The notes under the pieces: model-generated
The model's input: the letters and a program-made list of their open reading frames with translations, nothing else
Databases searched by the model: none
Told to the model about the DNA's origin: nothing
Shown: piece after piece, positions 17,016 through 25,622 of the stretch
Layout of the letters: each line of letters starts with the position of its first letter
How positions within the stretch are numbered: the stretch's first letter is position 1
Assembly (NCBI RefSeq): GCF_001544355.1
Contig: NZ_BCQI01000006.1
Location: 1-64,000 of the forward strand
Length of the DNA: 64,000 nt
Direction of reading: 5' to 3'
Origin: Alicyclobacillus acidiphilus NBRC 100859
Lineage (GTDB): Bacteria > Bacillota > Bacilli > Alicyclobacillales > Alicyclobacillaceae
Program-made: the position numbers and the translations under genes

Positions 17016-18413
17016 TTAGCGAGATATCGCACTCACCCTCCCTTTGCCGCCGTGTTTGGAGGCGTACATCGCCTTATCCGCGACCTGAATCAATTCGCTG
17101 ACTGTTGTGCCGTCGCGCGGCGCGCTCGACACGCCGACCGAGACGGTCAAGTGTCTGTGGCGATAAGGGATTTCCATGCCTGGGTGGGCGCGAAAAGCGT
17201 CCAGAATGTCTTCGCCGACGGACAGGCCGACGCTGACGTCCGAGTTCGGAATGAGAATGACGAATTCGTCGCCGCCAATCCGTCCCGCTATGGCGCCGTC
17301 TGGTATGGATTGGCGAATGATGGATGCCGTTTGGACAAGGATCGCGTCTCCGGCAGGGTGGCCAAACGAGTCGTTGATTTCCTTAAACGAGTCGATGTCC
17401 AACATCAGCAGTGTGCATGGCTGTTCCGATGCTGAGGTGGACTTCAGCAAATTCGTCGCCGATTCGTAGAACGAGTCCACGCGAAACAGGCCAGTGAGAT
17501 CGTCTTTCGTAGCCCGCTCGTTGAGCGACTCCATCAGCTTGCTTTTGCCAAGGGCGAGCCCGACCTGTGTCGCCAGTTCGATCACGGCCTGCAGCGCGCC
17601 TTGAGGAACGGCGTCGAGCGAATAGATGTTGTCGAGCAGCAGCGCGGCAATTCGCTTGCCACCCATGACAATCGGCACCCAAACGGCTTCAATCCCTGGG
17701 ATCTGCTGTGGTTCATTCGCGAAGGTGGGCAGGGAAGGGGAGTGGGTCAATTCAATCGGTTCCGATCCGACTGCGGCGTAGATGGTTCGAGAGATGGTGA
17801 CTTCGTCGGAGTCGAACAGGAACAACGTCGCTCGGTCGAACCCAAGCAATCCGACTCCGGCTCGCGCCAAGTTCATGAGAATTTCTTCGGTGTTGTCGCT
17901 GACGGAGATGACGCGCGACAAATCTGTCAGGGACTGCAGGAAGACGAGCCGTTCCTTCAGTGGGCGAAAGGTGGCGTAGTGGCGAATGCCAAGGGCAATG
18001 GTCTGTTGAAACGCCACTAGGCTCTCGCTTGGGAGCAGAATCAAATCCCGCCTCGAAATGATGACGATGAAGCCGATCAGTGACTCGCCAGAGATGGGGA
18101 TCCAAATTTCAAACCGATCTCCCCTCCGCACCCGAACGACCTCGTCACGAAGCGGGAGTACAGACTGCACCTGATACTCCGAGAGATAGTTCGACTCGAG
18201 ATACAACTGGCCCTCCTGAATGTCGACGACCGAGCGATACATCGTGTCTTCGTCTCGGATAAAGACGTTGATTTGAACGATATGTTCAGAGAACGGGATC
18301 CCTTTCCACATCAATAGAAACGCTCTTCTCAACGTGTCATCGGAGACATCGCCGCCATAGAGCATGGAAGAAATTTGGTAGCCAAGGTTCGCCATGTGTT
18401 GCGCATAGTCCAT
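17016..18413 (-). CDS. GAF-GGDEF diguanylate cyclase, cytoplasmic
   Basis: A 465-residue protein with no transmembrane segment. Residues 1-150 and 150-300 look like two GAF-type sensory domains. Residues 305-465 form the GGDEF domain, starting DDLTGLFR. It has the metal-binding Asp in MLDIDSFKEIND and an intact active-site GGDEF near 380, so it should make c-di-GMP. No RxxD inhibitory site stands in the usual place before GGDEF. The ATG overlaps the stop of the upstream solute-binding-protein-like gene (TGATG), with GGGAGG seven bases before it inside that gene, so the two are translated in step. This pairing suggests that the neighbour supplies the input signal. Confidence 0.9.
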   Translation of the reverse strand: MDYAQHMANLGYQISSMLYGGDVSDDTLRRAFLLMWKGIPFSEHIVQINVFIRDEDTMYRSVVDIQEGQLYLESNYLSEYQVQSVLPLRDEVVRVRRGDRFEIWIPISGESLIGFIVIISRRDLILLPSESLVAFQQTIALGIRHYATFRPLKERLVFLQSLTDLSRVISVSDNTEEILMNLARAGVGLLGFDRATLFLFDSDEVTISRTIYAAVGSEPIELTHSPSLPTFANEPQQIPGIEAVWVPIVMGGKRIAALLLDNIYSLDAVPQGALQAVIELATQVGLALGKSKLMESLNERATKDDLTGLFRVDSFYESATNLLKSTSASEQPCTLLMLDIDSFKEINDSFGHPAGDAILVQTASIIRQSIPDGAIAGRIGGDEFVILIPNSDVSVGLSVGEDILDAFRAHPGMEIPYRHRHLTVSVGVSSAPRDGTTVSELIQVADKAMYASKHGGKGRVSAISR

Positions 18414-19660
18414 CAATTCACCTCCCAGTTAAACCGCAGAAGCTGGTTGAGTTCCTCGTCCGCATGAATGCACATCGATTGGGCGTGATCGTCAAAATCG
18501 TGATCGATTAAGTGCCACATCATATCGCTCATGGTCACAGACATGTTGCGCTCAATGGAGCCCCACATGGGATGCATCGGATAGATTCGCGCATGGTTCA
18601 GATTGTGCAACAGAACTTGGATGTCTGGATGATTGGCGTATTGTTCCCAAAACCGGCACTCCACAGCTGGCAAGGAGCAAATCCAGCGTGCCCAGCGGTC
18701 CGCGAGTTCTGCAGATTGAAGGGCCTGAACGATTTCCCACGCCAAATCCGGATGTTTTGTCACCGATGAAACGCCAAGCAGCGATCCGCCGCCATACGAA
18801 ACGGAGCCTGCCGGGCCAGAAGGAGGTGGAATCACGCACGTGGGGAATTGGGGATCCACATTCCACGCCGGTTCCACCACCTTGCGTATCGTTTCGAACA
18901 GTCCGCTCACATGGAACACGGTACTGCCCTGCTGAAAATACGCCATATTGGATTCGTAGCTGCTGCTGCGAGCGTCCTCCACGGTCGTTTCACTGATTTC
19001 CATCAAATTGCGGATATATTCCATTCCGCGTTTGAATGCCGTGGAGTTCATCACCGACACGGGCCTTTCGTCCAACGAAGGGAAATCAAATCCACCCGAC
19101 CAGAGCCATGGAGAGATGCGATGAAGCGTTGGTCGTTCGGGTCGGCAAGGGAACGTGATGGCTCGCGGCGCGCGATCCATGTACGCCCAGGATGCGGCCC
19201 GTTTTTGCATGATCATGCTGCACACCGATTCGAATTCCTCCCACGTGAACGATACCTGGTGCGGAATGTCGAGTGTGTCGAGAATATCCGTACGAGCCAG
19301 GATGCAGGAAGTATCAGCGGTCCATGGCACGGCATACGGGCGGTTTTGAAATTGGCGCGACAGGTCAAGGTAATCGGCGATGGCATGTTCCATGACCAAC
19401 CCCTCTGGCACTGGGGAGAGCATATGTAAACGAACCAGCGTGCTGAACCACGTGGTTCCAAACTCGAAAACGTCAGGAGGGGTCCCGTTCTTGTACGACC
19501 GGATCAGTTCTGTCCAAGCGTTGGCGAACGTGAGCAGTCTCCACTCGATCTGCAGCGACGGTCTGCTGGCTAGAAAGCGGTCAAGTTGGTGTTGCAGGAA
19601 GTCGACTGTCTGTGAACCTCTATACGAGTTCACAATCCAAACTTCTATCGTGTTCGGCAA
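18413..19660 (-). CDS. Cytoplasmic solute-binding-protein-like sensor
   Basis: A 415-residue protein of the family 1 extracellular solute-binding fold (sugar type). It opens with IEVWIVNSYRGSQTVDFLQ and continues with PPDVFEFGTTWF, then RPYAVPWTADTSCILARTDIL, then SVTKHPDLAWEIVQAL. These are the standard segments of MalE/UgpB-like proteins. It lacks the usual signal peptide and lipobox entirely: the fold begins at residue 5. The TTG start has GGAGG seven bases upstream, and no upstream in-frame extension could add a leader. It overlaps the GGDEF gene by its stop codon. I infer a cytosolic ligand receptor rather than an importer component. Confidence 0.85.
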   Translation of the reverse strand: MPNTIEVWIVNSYRGSQTVDFLQHQLDRFLASRPSLQIEWRLLTFANAWTELIRSYKNGTPPDVFEFGTTWFSTLVRLHMLSPVPEGLVMEHAIADYLDLSRQFQNRPYAVPWTADTSCILARTDILDTLDIPHQVSFTWEEFESVCSMIMQKRAASWAYMDRAPRAITFPCRPERPTLHRISPWLWSGGFDFPSLDERPVSVMNSTAFKRGMEYIRNLMEISETTVEDARSSSYESNMAYFQQGSTVFHVSGLFETIRKVVEPAWNVDPQFPTCVIPPPSGPAGSVSYGGGSLLGVSSVTKHPDLAWEIVQALQSAELADRWARWICSLPAVECRFWEQYANHPDIQVLLHNLNHARIYPMHPMWGSIERNMSVTMSDMMWHLIDHDFDDHAQSMCIHADEELNQLLRFNWEVN

Positions 19661-19810
19661 TTGGAAACCTCCGAAAGAAAGACAGTCTATACGTATTTGG
19701 AATATTCATTCGACAATCATACCCGATCCCCTGCGGATATCCTGGGGTGTACCGGGAATTAAGAGGCCCTTCAGGAACAAAGATTACGTAACTTGTCATT
19801 TTTTGAACTT

Positions 19811-19852
19811 CTTTCTCATCAGTGCAGCGCTTTCACGAGAAAGTTGTATAAT
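19811..19852 (+). promoter_or_regulatory. Putative promoter with inverted repeat upstream of the Gfo/Idh gene
   Basis: A perfect seven-base inverted repeat, CTTTCTC (19811-19817) and GAGAAAG (19837-19843), ends four bases before a consensus -10 box TATAAT (19847-19852). No good -35 hexamer stands 17 bases upstream, which fits an activator-dependent or weak promoter. The repeat could be an operator. Neither has been tested. Confidence 0.4.
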
Positions 19853-19875
19853 GGCATCCGAAGGATGGTGACAAC

Positions 19876-20988
19876 ATGGCACGCCCAAAGGTAGGCATCA
19901 TAGGTTGTGGCAATATTAGCGAGATTTACTTTAAGAACTGTCAGGCGTTCGGCATGGACGTCGTCGCGTGTGCAGATATCGACTTGGAGAGAGCGAAGAG
20001 CCGCGCCGCTCAGTTCAATGTTCCCGTTGGCTGCAGCGTCGACGAACTATTGGCGAATCCCGATGTCGAGGTCGTCATCAATCTGACGATCCCGAGCGCG
20101 CACGCCGAAGTTTCCCGCCGAGCACTTGCGGCTGGCAAGCACGTACACTCCGAAAAACCGCTCGCCTTGACCGTTGAAGAAGGCCGAGAACTCATTTCGT
20201 TTGCTCAACAACAGAACCGCCGCGTCGGCTCTGCGCCAGACACGTTCCTCGGGAGTCACCTGCAGACATCGCGCAAGGTGATAGACGATGGGTGGATCGG
20301 CAAGCCAATCGGCGCTACGGCGTTCATGATGAGCCATGGCCCGGAACGCTGGCATCCCAATCCGGACTTTTTCTATCAACCGGGCGGCGGCCCGATGTTT
20401 GACATGGGTCCGTACTACCTGACGGCGTTGGTGCACCTGCTGGGACCCGTTCAGCGGCTCACAGGCATGACGCAAGTGAGCTTTCCAGAACGGGTTGTCA
20501 CCTCGGAACCGCGATTTGGCCAGTCGATTCAAGTGAACACGCCCACGCACGTCACAGGCATTCTGCAATTCGCATCCGGGGCCATCGGCAACATTCTCAC
20601 GTCGTTCGACGTATGGCACTCGGAACTGCCCCGGATCGAAATTTACGGCACAGAGGGAACGTTGAGTGTGCCTGACCCGAACAATTTTGGCGGCACGGTG
20701 CGCGTCCGTCGCCATGACGCCAAAGAGTGGACCGAAGTTGCGCCACTGTTCGGCTTCCAGGAAAATAGCCGTGGACTCGCGGTAGCCGATCTGATGGACG
20801 CTGTCCGGACGAACCGATTGCATCGCGCAAATGGCGATCTCATGCTTCACGTGGTCGAATTGATGGAAGGGATCCACGTTTCGGCGAACGCTGGCCGTCA
20901 TTATGAGATGACGACGACCTGCGAACGTCCGTCACCATGGCCCCTCGGTTTCGACGAAACGCAACTGCGGCTTTCATTTTTCCGCTAG
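19876..20988 (+). CDS. Gfo/Idh/MocA family oxidoreductase
   Basis: A 370-residue NAD(P)-dependent dehydrogenase of sugars or sugar derivatives. The Rossmann motif is VGIIGCGNIS at the N-terminus. The EKP motif (HSEKPLALTVEEG) and the C-terminal domain with GGGPMFDMGPYYLTALVHLLG are intact; the latter carries the usual catalytic His. RBS GAAGGATGGTG precedes the ATG. It has its own terminator, so it is a separate unit just upstream of the ABC importer. Family members oxidise myo-inositol, glucose or keto-sugars; here it may process the imported glycan. Confidence 0.92.
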   Translation: MARPKVGIIGCGNISEIYFKNCQAFGMDVVACADIDLERAKSRAAQFNVPVGCSVDELLANPDVEVVINLTIPSAHAEVSRRALAAGKHVHSEKPLALTVEEGRELISFAQQQNRRVGSAPDTFLGSHLQTSRKVIDDGWIGKPIGATAFMMSHGPERWHPNPDFFYQPGGGPMFDMGPYYLTALVHLLGPVQRLTGMTQVSFPERVVTSEPRFGQSIQVNTPTHVTGILQFASGAIGNILTSFDVWHSELPRIEIYGTEGTLSVPDPNNFGGTVRVRRHDAKEWTEVAPLFGFQENSRGLAVADLMDAVRTNRLHRANGDLMLHVVELMEGIHVSANAGRHYEMTTTCERPSPWPLGFDETQLRLSFFR

Positions 20989-21027
20989 GACTAATAAACA
21001 CGCGGTTGCTCCATGATGCGATACGAA

Positions 21028-21064
21028 ACTCGGATGTCGGCTGACCTGCCGCATCCGAGTTTTT
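21028..21064 (+). terminator. Rho-independent terminator after the Gfo/Idh gene
   Basis: ACTCGGATG at 21028-21036 pairs with CATCCGAGT at 21052-21060, with further pairing inside the loop, and is followed by TTTTT. It stands 40 bases after the stop codon and separates this gene from the importer promoter. Confidence 0.8.
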
Positions 21065-21363
21065 GATTGAGGAAGAAGGCGGGAGTCCGGCGAATAGAAG
21101 GTCCTTGACGGTACTGAATGTGAATTGATCGGTTCCATAACAACGCGAAGCTGTAATCCCCCGACTTTGGTCTCAGAATGGTCAAATCACTAGGGAACGG
21201 TTTCAATAACATCTAAAATCAAGCGGATTTGCGTGATGAAAGGGCACGCTCATGATTTCGATCTCGATAAAATCCATGGACGTACCTGAAAAATGTAATT
21301 GACAAGAGGTTGATTCGAGTGCAAAATAGGCTCTATTAATCCCTATCTCAAAGTTTCCAAGCA

Positions 21364-21392
21364 TTGATATCGAAAGCGATTACATGTTTATT
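21364..21392 (+). promoter_or_regulatory. Predicted sigma-A promoter of the ABC importer operon
   Basis: TTGATA (21364-21369), a 17-base spacer and TTTATT (21387-21392). The spacer is filled by a catabolite-repression-like site. The start of transcription would be near 21399, and the large palindrome would lie within the leader. It is preferred over the TTGACA pair 65 bases upstream because its distance to the palindrome matches that of the second operon. Confidence 0.45.
21371..21384 (+). promoter_or_regulatory. Candidate cre (CcpA) site
   Basis: CGAAAGCGATTACA matches the Bacillus cre consensus TGWNANCGNTNWCA at 13 of 14 positions, failing only at the first base. It lies between the predicted -35 and -10 boxes, where CcpA binding would block polymerase. 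This would give glucose repression of the importer. Confidence 0.5.
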
Positions 21393-21422
21393 CGTCTTAA
21401 TTGTCAATGTCGTACATTTAAC

Positions 21423-21448
21423 CTCTTTTGGGAACGTTCCCAAAAGAG
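21423..21448. promoter_or_regulatory. 26-bp perfect palindrome, LacI-type operator
   Basis: All 13 base pairs around the centre (21435/21436) are complementary. The core TTTGGGAACGTTCCCAAA recurs exactly at 29596-29613. LacI-family operators are palindromes with a central CG like this one. A LacI gene lies at 28292-29296. The centre is 43 to 44 bases after the predicted -10 box. Confidence 0.75.
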
Positions 21449-21470
21449 CCGAGTGGAAGGGAGAATCGCC

Positions 21471-22349
21471 ATGGCCTCTCCGATGGAGAAAAAATCAAGA
21501 TATGGCCTAGTCTTTGTCGCACCGTACTTTATCGTGTTCGCTATCTTTGGTCTATATCCAATCCTGTACTCCTTGTACATCAGCTTCACGAATTCGAATG
21601 GTTTCACATCGAATTTTATTGGGCTCCAAAACTATACCCGTCTCCTGCATGACAAGTTCTTTTATCAATCTCTTTGGAGCACTGTGGTTATTTGGATTAT
21701 TTCCATCGTTCCGCAATTGATTATCGCCCTGGTCTTGGCCCTGATACTCAACGAAAAATTCATCAAAGGGCGCCATTTCTTTCGGGCGGTTTTTTATTTG
21801 CCAAACATCGTGACGCCGGTCACGATTGGCGTCTTGGCTGATTTGATGTTTGACTGGCAAACCGGGTTTGTAAACAAGCTGCTGATGGCGCTGCACATTA
21901 TCAAGCAGCCGGTGTATTGGTTTGGTCATCCGTTCTTGGCACAGTTGATCGTCGGCGGCGTCATCTGTTGGCAATATTTCGGGTACAACATGCTGATATT
22001 TATCGCCGGGTTGCAATCCATCGACAGCGAATTGTACGAAGCAGCTGAGATTGACGGGGCAGGCAAGTTTCAGACCGCGATACGCATCTCTCTTCCTTTG
22101 CTGAAGCCAGTCATGATGTTTACCATCATCACCTCCATTATCGGCGGAATTCAGATCTTCGATATTCCGATGATGGTTGGGAACGCCGTAGGAAACGCTA
22201 CGCAGACCTTGATTGTGTACCTGTACAAGGCGGGGTTTGTCAATTTCGACTACGGTTACGCGGCGGCGATCGCGTACGCCACGTTCGTGATCATCATTAT
22301 TCTGACACTGATTTCTCTCAAAGTGTCCAATCGGAAATCCGCTTCGTAG
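21471..22349 (+). CDS. ABC sugar transporter permease (MalF type)
   Basis: A 292-residue inner-membrane permease with six predicted helices. It carries the EAA loop as EAAEIDGAGKFQTAIRISLPLLKP near residue 190, which contacts the ATPase. It belongs to the carbohydrate-uptake CUT1 family. The frame is open from 21384, but that would place the operator inside the coding region; ATG 21471 has AAGGGAG eight bases upstream and gives the usual cytoplasmic start MASPMEKKSRYG. It is the first gene of the importer operon; no ATPase gene is present. Confidence 0.93.
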   Translation: MASPMEKKSRYGLVFVAPYFIVFAIFGLYPILYSLYISFTNSNGFTSNFIGLQNYTRLLHDKFFYQSLWSTVVIWIISIVPQLIIALVLALILNEKFIKGRHFFRAVFYLPNIVTPVTIGVLADLMFDWQTGFVNKLLMALHIIKQPVYWFGHPFLAQLIVGGVICWQYFGYNMLIFIAGLQSIDSELYEAAEIDGAGKFQTAIRISLPLLKPVMMFTIITSIIGGIQIFDIPMMVGNAVGNATQTLIVYLYKAGFVNFDYGYAAAIAYATFVIIIILTLISLKVSNRKSAS

Positions 22350-22391
22350 TCCCTGCCGTTGACTTTGATTGACTGAGGAGGATGTAACGCC

Positions 22392-23276
22392 GTGAGCCGT
22401 GTATTCGTGGACGGAGATTCTGTTAAGAAGCCTGCAAATTCAAGGAAATCCAGTCCTTCCCTAAGTGTCGGCCGGATTTTGGTCTATGCCTTTCTCATCG
22501 TGGTCGCGCTGATCAGCTTGCTTCCTTTCTACAGCATGATCATGTCGTCTACACACGCAAACTATGCCATTGCAACGCAATTGAATCTCTTACCAGGAAA
22601 TCAGTTCATCGCCAATTACAAGCGTCTGATGGGTACTGTGAATATTTGGAGAGGTTTCGCGAACGATCTGCTGGTAGCAGTTTCCGCGACCGTGTTGACC
22701 TTGTACGCGTCGGCACTGACCGCCTACGGTTTTTCGAAGTTTCGGTTTCGCGGCAGCAAATTCCTGTTTGGGTTTGTCCTTGCTTCGATGATGGTCCCTG
22801 GTCAGCTTGGTATCATCGGATTCTTCCGGGAGATGCACACCTTGCATTTGCTCAATACGTATTGGCCGTTGATCATCCCGGGGATCGCCAGCGCGTTCAA
22901 TACGTTCTTTATCAAACAAAACTGCGACTCCGCGGTTCCCGATGAATTGATTGAAGCTGCGCGGATGGATGGCGCGAGTGAATGGTATATCTTCCACCGG
23001 ATCGCGCTGCCGCTGTTGAGACCGCCGATGTCCGCGCTGGGGATTTTTAGTTTCATTGGCAACTGGAACAGCTACATGATGCCTTTGATCATCCTGTTTG
23101 ACAATAATCTGCAAACGTTGCCCGTGATGGTGGCGATGACACAAAGCGCGTCGTCCACTGACTATGGGGCACAGTATGTCGGTGTTGTCATCTCCGTCGT
23201 TCCAATCATCATCGTGTTTTCGATTCTTTCACGGCGGATTATCGGTGGATTGTCCGTCGGTGCTCTGAAAGGATAA
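22392..23276 (+). CDS. ABC sugar transporter permease (MalG type)
   Basis: A 294-residue permease with six helices and an EAA loop (EAARMDGASEWYIFHRIALPLLRPP), the partner of the upstream permease in a CUT1 importer. The N-terminus is a Ser/Lys-rich cytoplasmic tail. The GTG start follows GAGGAGG at ten bases. It is 42 bases after the first permease and 114 before the binding protein. The C-terminus IIGGLSVGALKG is the standard MalG end. Confidence 0.93.
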   Translation: MSRVFVDGDSVKKPANSRKSSPSLSVGRILVYAFLIVVALISLLPFYSMIMSSTHANYAIATQLNLLPGNQFIANYKRLMGTVNIWRGFANDLLVAVSATVLTLYASALTAYGFSKFRFRGSKFLFGFVLASMMVPGQLGIIGFFREMHTLHLLNTYWPLIIPGIASAFNTFFIKQNCDSAVPDELIEAARMDGASEWYIFHRIALPLLRPPMSALGIFSFIGNWNSYMMPLIILFDNNLQTLPVMVAMTQSASSTDYGAQYVGVVISVVPIIIVFSILSRRIIGGLSVGALKG

Positions 23277-23390
23277 ATTCACCCGCCCGATTGCGGCGTT
23301 CGATTGTGGAGGTGGTGCCTAAATCTCAAATGTCTGTCGTGATTCACCATTCGCAGCGTGTTATGGGGAGAATTTTGAGGAGGTGCTACA

Positions 23391-24704
23391 GTGAACAGAA
23401 AAACGAAATTATCGATGTCGATCCTCAGCGTAATCGGAATCGGCGGATTGTTGGCAGGGTGCGCTGCTCCCGCGAATACGAACAATGGCGGAGCGGCAAG
23501 CACGAATCCGAAGGTCGCAGCGACCAACTCGAAGCAGATTAATTTGGTGGAATGGACGTACTACGCGAACGAAAAGTTGGCGGTCCAACAATTTGAAAAG
23601 ATTCATCCAAACATTCATATCACACTCAAGGTATTCCCGGGCAGCGATTATGAAACCAAGTTGCAGGCCGCGCTGTCCACTGGAACCGACGTGCCAGACA
23701 TTTTCGATCTCGATATGGGATACATTGGCAAGTTCATCAATACACCCTACGTCGCGGATCTAAGCAAATTGGGGGCCAATTCGCTTGTCAAAGGGATGAT
23801 CCCGTACGTGGCAGCCGGCGGCGAAAAGAGCAACGGTGATGTCGGTGCCATTACCGACACGTCGTCGCCTGGAGGATTTTGGTTTAATATGGCGGCTGCG
23901 AAAAAGTGGCTGGGTACCAATGATCCGAACAAGGTTGCAACCATGGTAAACAGCTGGAGCAAAATCGAGAGTCTCGGCAAGAAGATCAACCAAGAGAGCA
24001 AGGGCAAAGTTCACTTGCTCGACGATCCTGGCTCGGTGTTCGCGGTCGAGGAATACCATACCCAGAACTTGGTTCAGAACGGCAAGTTGGTCATCGATCC
24101 CAAATGGAACACCATTCTGAATACCATGCGTACGCTCGCTCAACCTGGACTCACTGCAAATCTTCCCGCGATGGGTACGGGATGGGGCAACTCGTTGAAC
24201 GATCACTCGGCGGATCCGGATGCCATTCTCTTCGCGATTCCGTCCTGGGCAGGCTTCATGGTCAACAGTACGACCGCGAACGGCAAATATGGTGTCGTTC
24301 CTGCGCCGGATGGGTACTACGAAGGTGGTCGGTACGCCGCTATCTACGCTGGATCGAAGAATCAGCAAGCGGCTTACGAATACCTCCAGTTCCTGGCCAG
24401 CCCGCAATGGCAAAAGTGGAACTTGGACAACACGGCCAACATGCCGTCGCTGAAGTCGGTGTATACGAAGTACGAAAATACGTACACATATCCGTGGTTC
24501 GGCAACCAGAAAATCCTGAAGATGTACTACAAGATCTCCATGGATATTCCGCCTCAGAAGCAGGATGAATACGAACAACCGCTTGTTTCCGACTTCTTGG
24601 GGGATGCCAGCACGATGGTGACGCAGAAAAAGTCCAACCAATGGGCGATCCAACAGTTGAAGGCACAGGTGCAATCTTCATATCCGGAAGTCAAAGTCGA
24701 TTAA
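23391..24704 (+). CDS. ABC transporter sugar-binding lipoprotein
   Basis: A 437-residue family 1 solute-binding protein. A signal peptide ends in the lipobox LAGC, with the lipidated Cys at residue 24, followed by an Asn/Gly/Ala linker. The mature part has the expected VEWTYYANEKLAVQQFEKIHPNI and SKNQQAAYEYLQFLASPQWQ segments. It captures the oligosaccharide outside the membrane for the two permeases. The GTG start follows GAGGAGG. Being last in the operon, directly before a strong terminator, is unusual, since binding-protein genes normally come first. The ligand is probably a mannose-containing oligosaccharide, judging by the neighbours. Confidence 0.93.
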   Translation: MNRKTKLSMSILSVIGIGGLLAGCAAPANTNNGGAASTNPKVAATNSKQINLVEWTYYANEKLAVQQFEKIHPNIHITLKVFPGSDYETKLQAALSTGTDVPDIFDLDMGYIGKFINTPYVADLSKLGANSLVKGMIPYVAAGGEKSNGDVGAITDTSSPGGFWFNMAAAKKWLGTNDPNKVATMVNSWSKIESLGKKINQESKGKVHLLDDPGSVFAVEEYHTQNLVQNGKLVIDPKWNTILNTMRTLAQPGLTANLPAMGTGWGNSLNDHSADPDAILFAIPSWAGFMVNSTTANGKYGVVPAPDGYYEGGRYAAIYAGSKNQQAAYEYLQFLASPQWQKWNLDNTANMPSLKSVYTKYENTYTYPWFGNQKILKMYYKISMDIPPQKQDEYEQPLVSDFLGDASTMVTQKKSNQWAIQQLKAQVQSSYPEVKVD

Positions 24705-24717
24705 GTCGTCCGGGGGC

Positions 24718-24760
24718 GACGGTTGATCCGAATTTCGGGATCAACCGTCCCTGTTTTTTT
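24718..24760 (+). terminator. Strong Rho-independent terminator after the importer
   Basis: A perfect 12-bp stem, GACGGTTGATCC with GGATCAACCGTC (24718-24729 and 24738-24749), has an eight-base loop and is followed by GTTTTTTT. It lies 14 bases after the binding-protein stop and should cut the importer transcript off from the MBL and mannosidase genes. Confidence 0.92.
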
Positions 24761-24881
24761 CACTATATTGTCTAAAACACTCGTCGTTGGATCCGGTCGA
24801 GCGTGTCTACTGAAACTCCGTAGAGGCACCTGCGAACATCCGAAACAAAGAGTGGAGCCGTGAAGAACGGAGGAAATCGAC

Positions 24882-25598
24882 GTGGGGCGATTAATTGAAA
24901 ACTTGTATGCAGTGGCAGGCAGTGGATTGACGCATGAATGGGACGCCAGCGCATATCTCGTCGCCGGCGATGAGCCAGTTTTGATCGACTGCGGCAGCAC
25001 GGTGGGGTATACGAAACTCAAGGCGAACCTGCAGCAAATCGGCTACGCGCCGAAGGACATCCGTAAGGTTATCGCCACACATGGACACTGGGATCACGTT
25101 TCCGGTATGGCCCTGCTGCGTGAGGAAAGTGACGCGGAATTTTTGATTCACGAAGCGGATCGACGTCAGGTCGAGTCTGGAGATACCGATAAGACTGCGG
25201 CTTTTTTGTATAATGAGCCGTTCCCGAAGATCGCGGTGGATGGTCTCATTCAGGATGGCGAGACCCTTCGACTCGGGGACTATGATTTTGAAGTGATTCA
25301 CACGCCTGGACATTCTCTGGGAAGTGTGTCTTTATACACGCGGATTCACGATCTCGGCATTCTGATTGTCGGCGACACCGTTTGGGGTGGATTTCATCCG
25401 CGGATTGGATCGGATATCGACAAGTGGGAGCAATCGTTGGATCGCTTGCTGGAACTGGACTTTGACGTATTTACTTGGGGGCATGGACAACCATGCTTGA
25501 TTCCTGAGGCGAAGGTGCGGATCCAGGAAGCGCGCCGTCAACTTGGCGTCTACTTTCATCCTTGGTTTAAGCCGTTTTACCGAAAATTTACGTATTAA
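24882..25598 (+). CDS. MBL-fold metallo-hydrolase (copy 1)
   Basis: A 238-residue metallo-beta-lactamase-fold protein of the glyoxalase II/lactonase type. The binuclear metal site is THGHWDH at 65-71, with a further His in HTPGHSLGS and Asp in IVGDTVWGG. It ends in a conserved YFHPWFKPFYRKFTY tail that is almost repeated in the second copy at 31723. The two proteins are about 60% identical by eye. The reaction may be hydrolysis of a sugar lactone or ester, but this is inference from the carbohydrate setting. The GTG start follows ACGGAGGAAAT. The beta-mannosidase gene follows after 24 bases. Confidence 0.88.
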   Translation: MGRLIENLYAVAGSGLTHEWDASAYLVAGDEPVLIDCGSTVGYTKLKANLQQIGYAPKDIRKVIATHGHWDHVSGMALLREESDAEFLIHEADRRQVESGDTDKTAAFLYNEPFPKIAVDGLIQDGETLRLGDYDFEVIHTPGHSLGSVSLYTRIHDLGILIVGDTVWGGFHPRIGSDIDKWEQSLDRLLELDFDVFTWGHGQPCLIPEAKVRIQEARRQLGVYFHPWFKPFYRKFTY

Positions 25599-25622
25599 TG
25601 GTGTGGGGTGAAGGGACATCGC

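Larger units (their letters stand above)
20989..21470. other. 482-base intergenic region controlling the ABC importer
   Basis: It holds the terminator at 21028-21064, about 230 bases of AT-richer DNA without a gene, an alternative promoter-like pair TTGACA (21299-21304) and CAAAAT (21322-21327), and then the preferred promoter, catabolite site and palindrome listed separately. Short open frames here lack ribosome binding sites. Confidence 0.6.

Noticed and set aside
21299-21327. TTGACA with CAAAAT as the main importer promoter
   Set aside because: The -35 is perfect, but the -10 is weak and its distance to the palindrome does not match the second operon. I prefer the pair at 21364-21392, without excluding this one.
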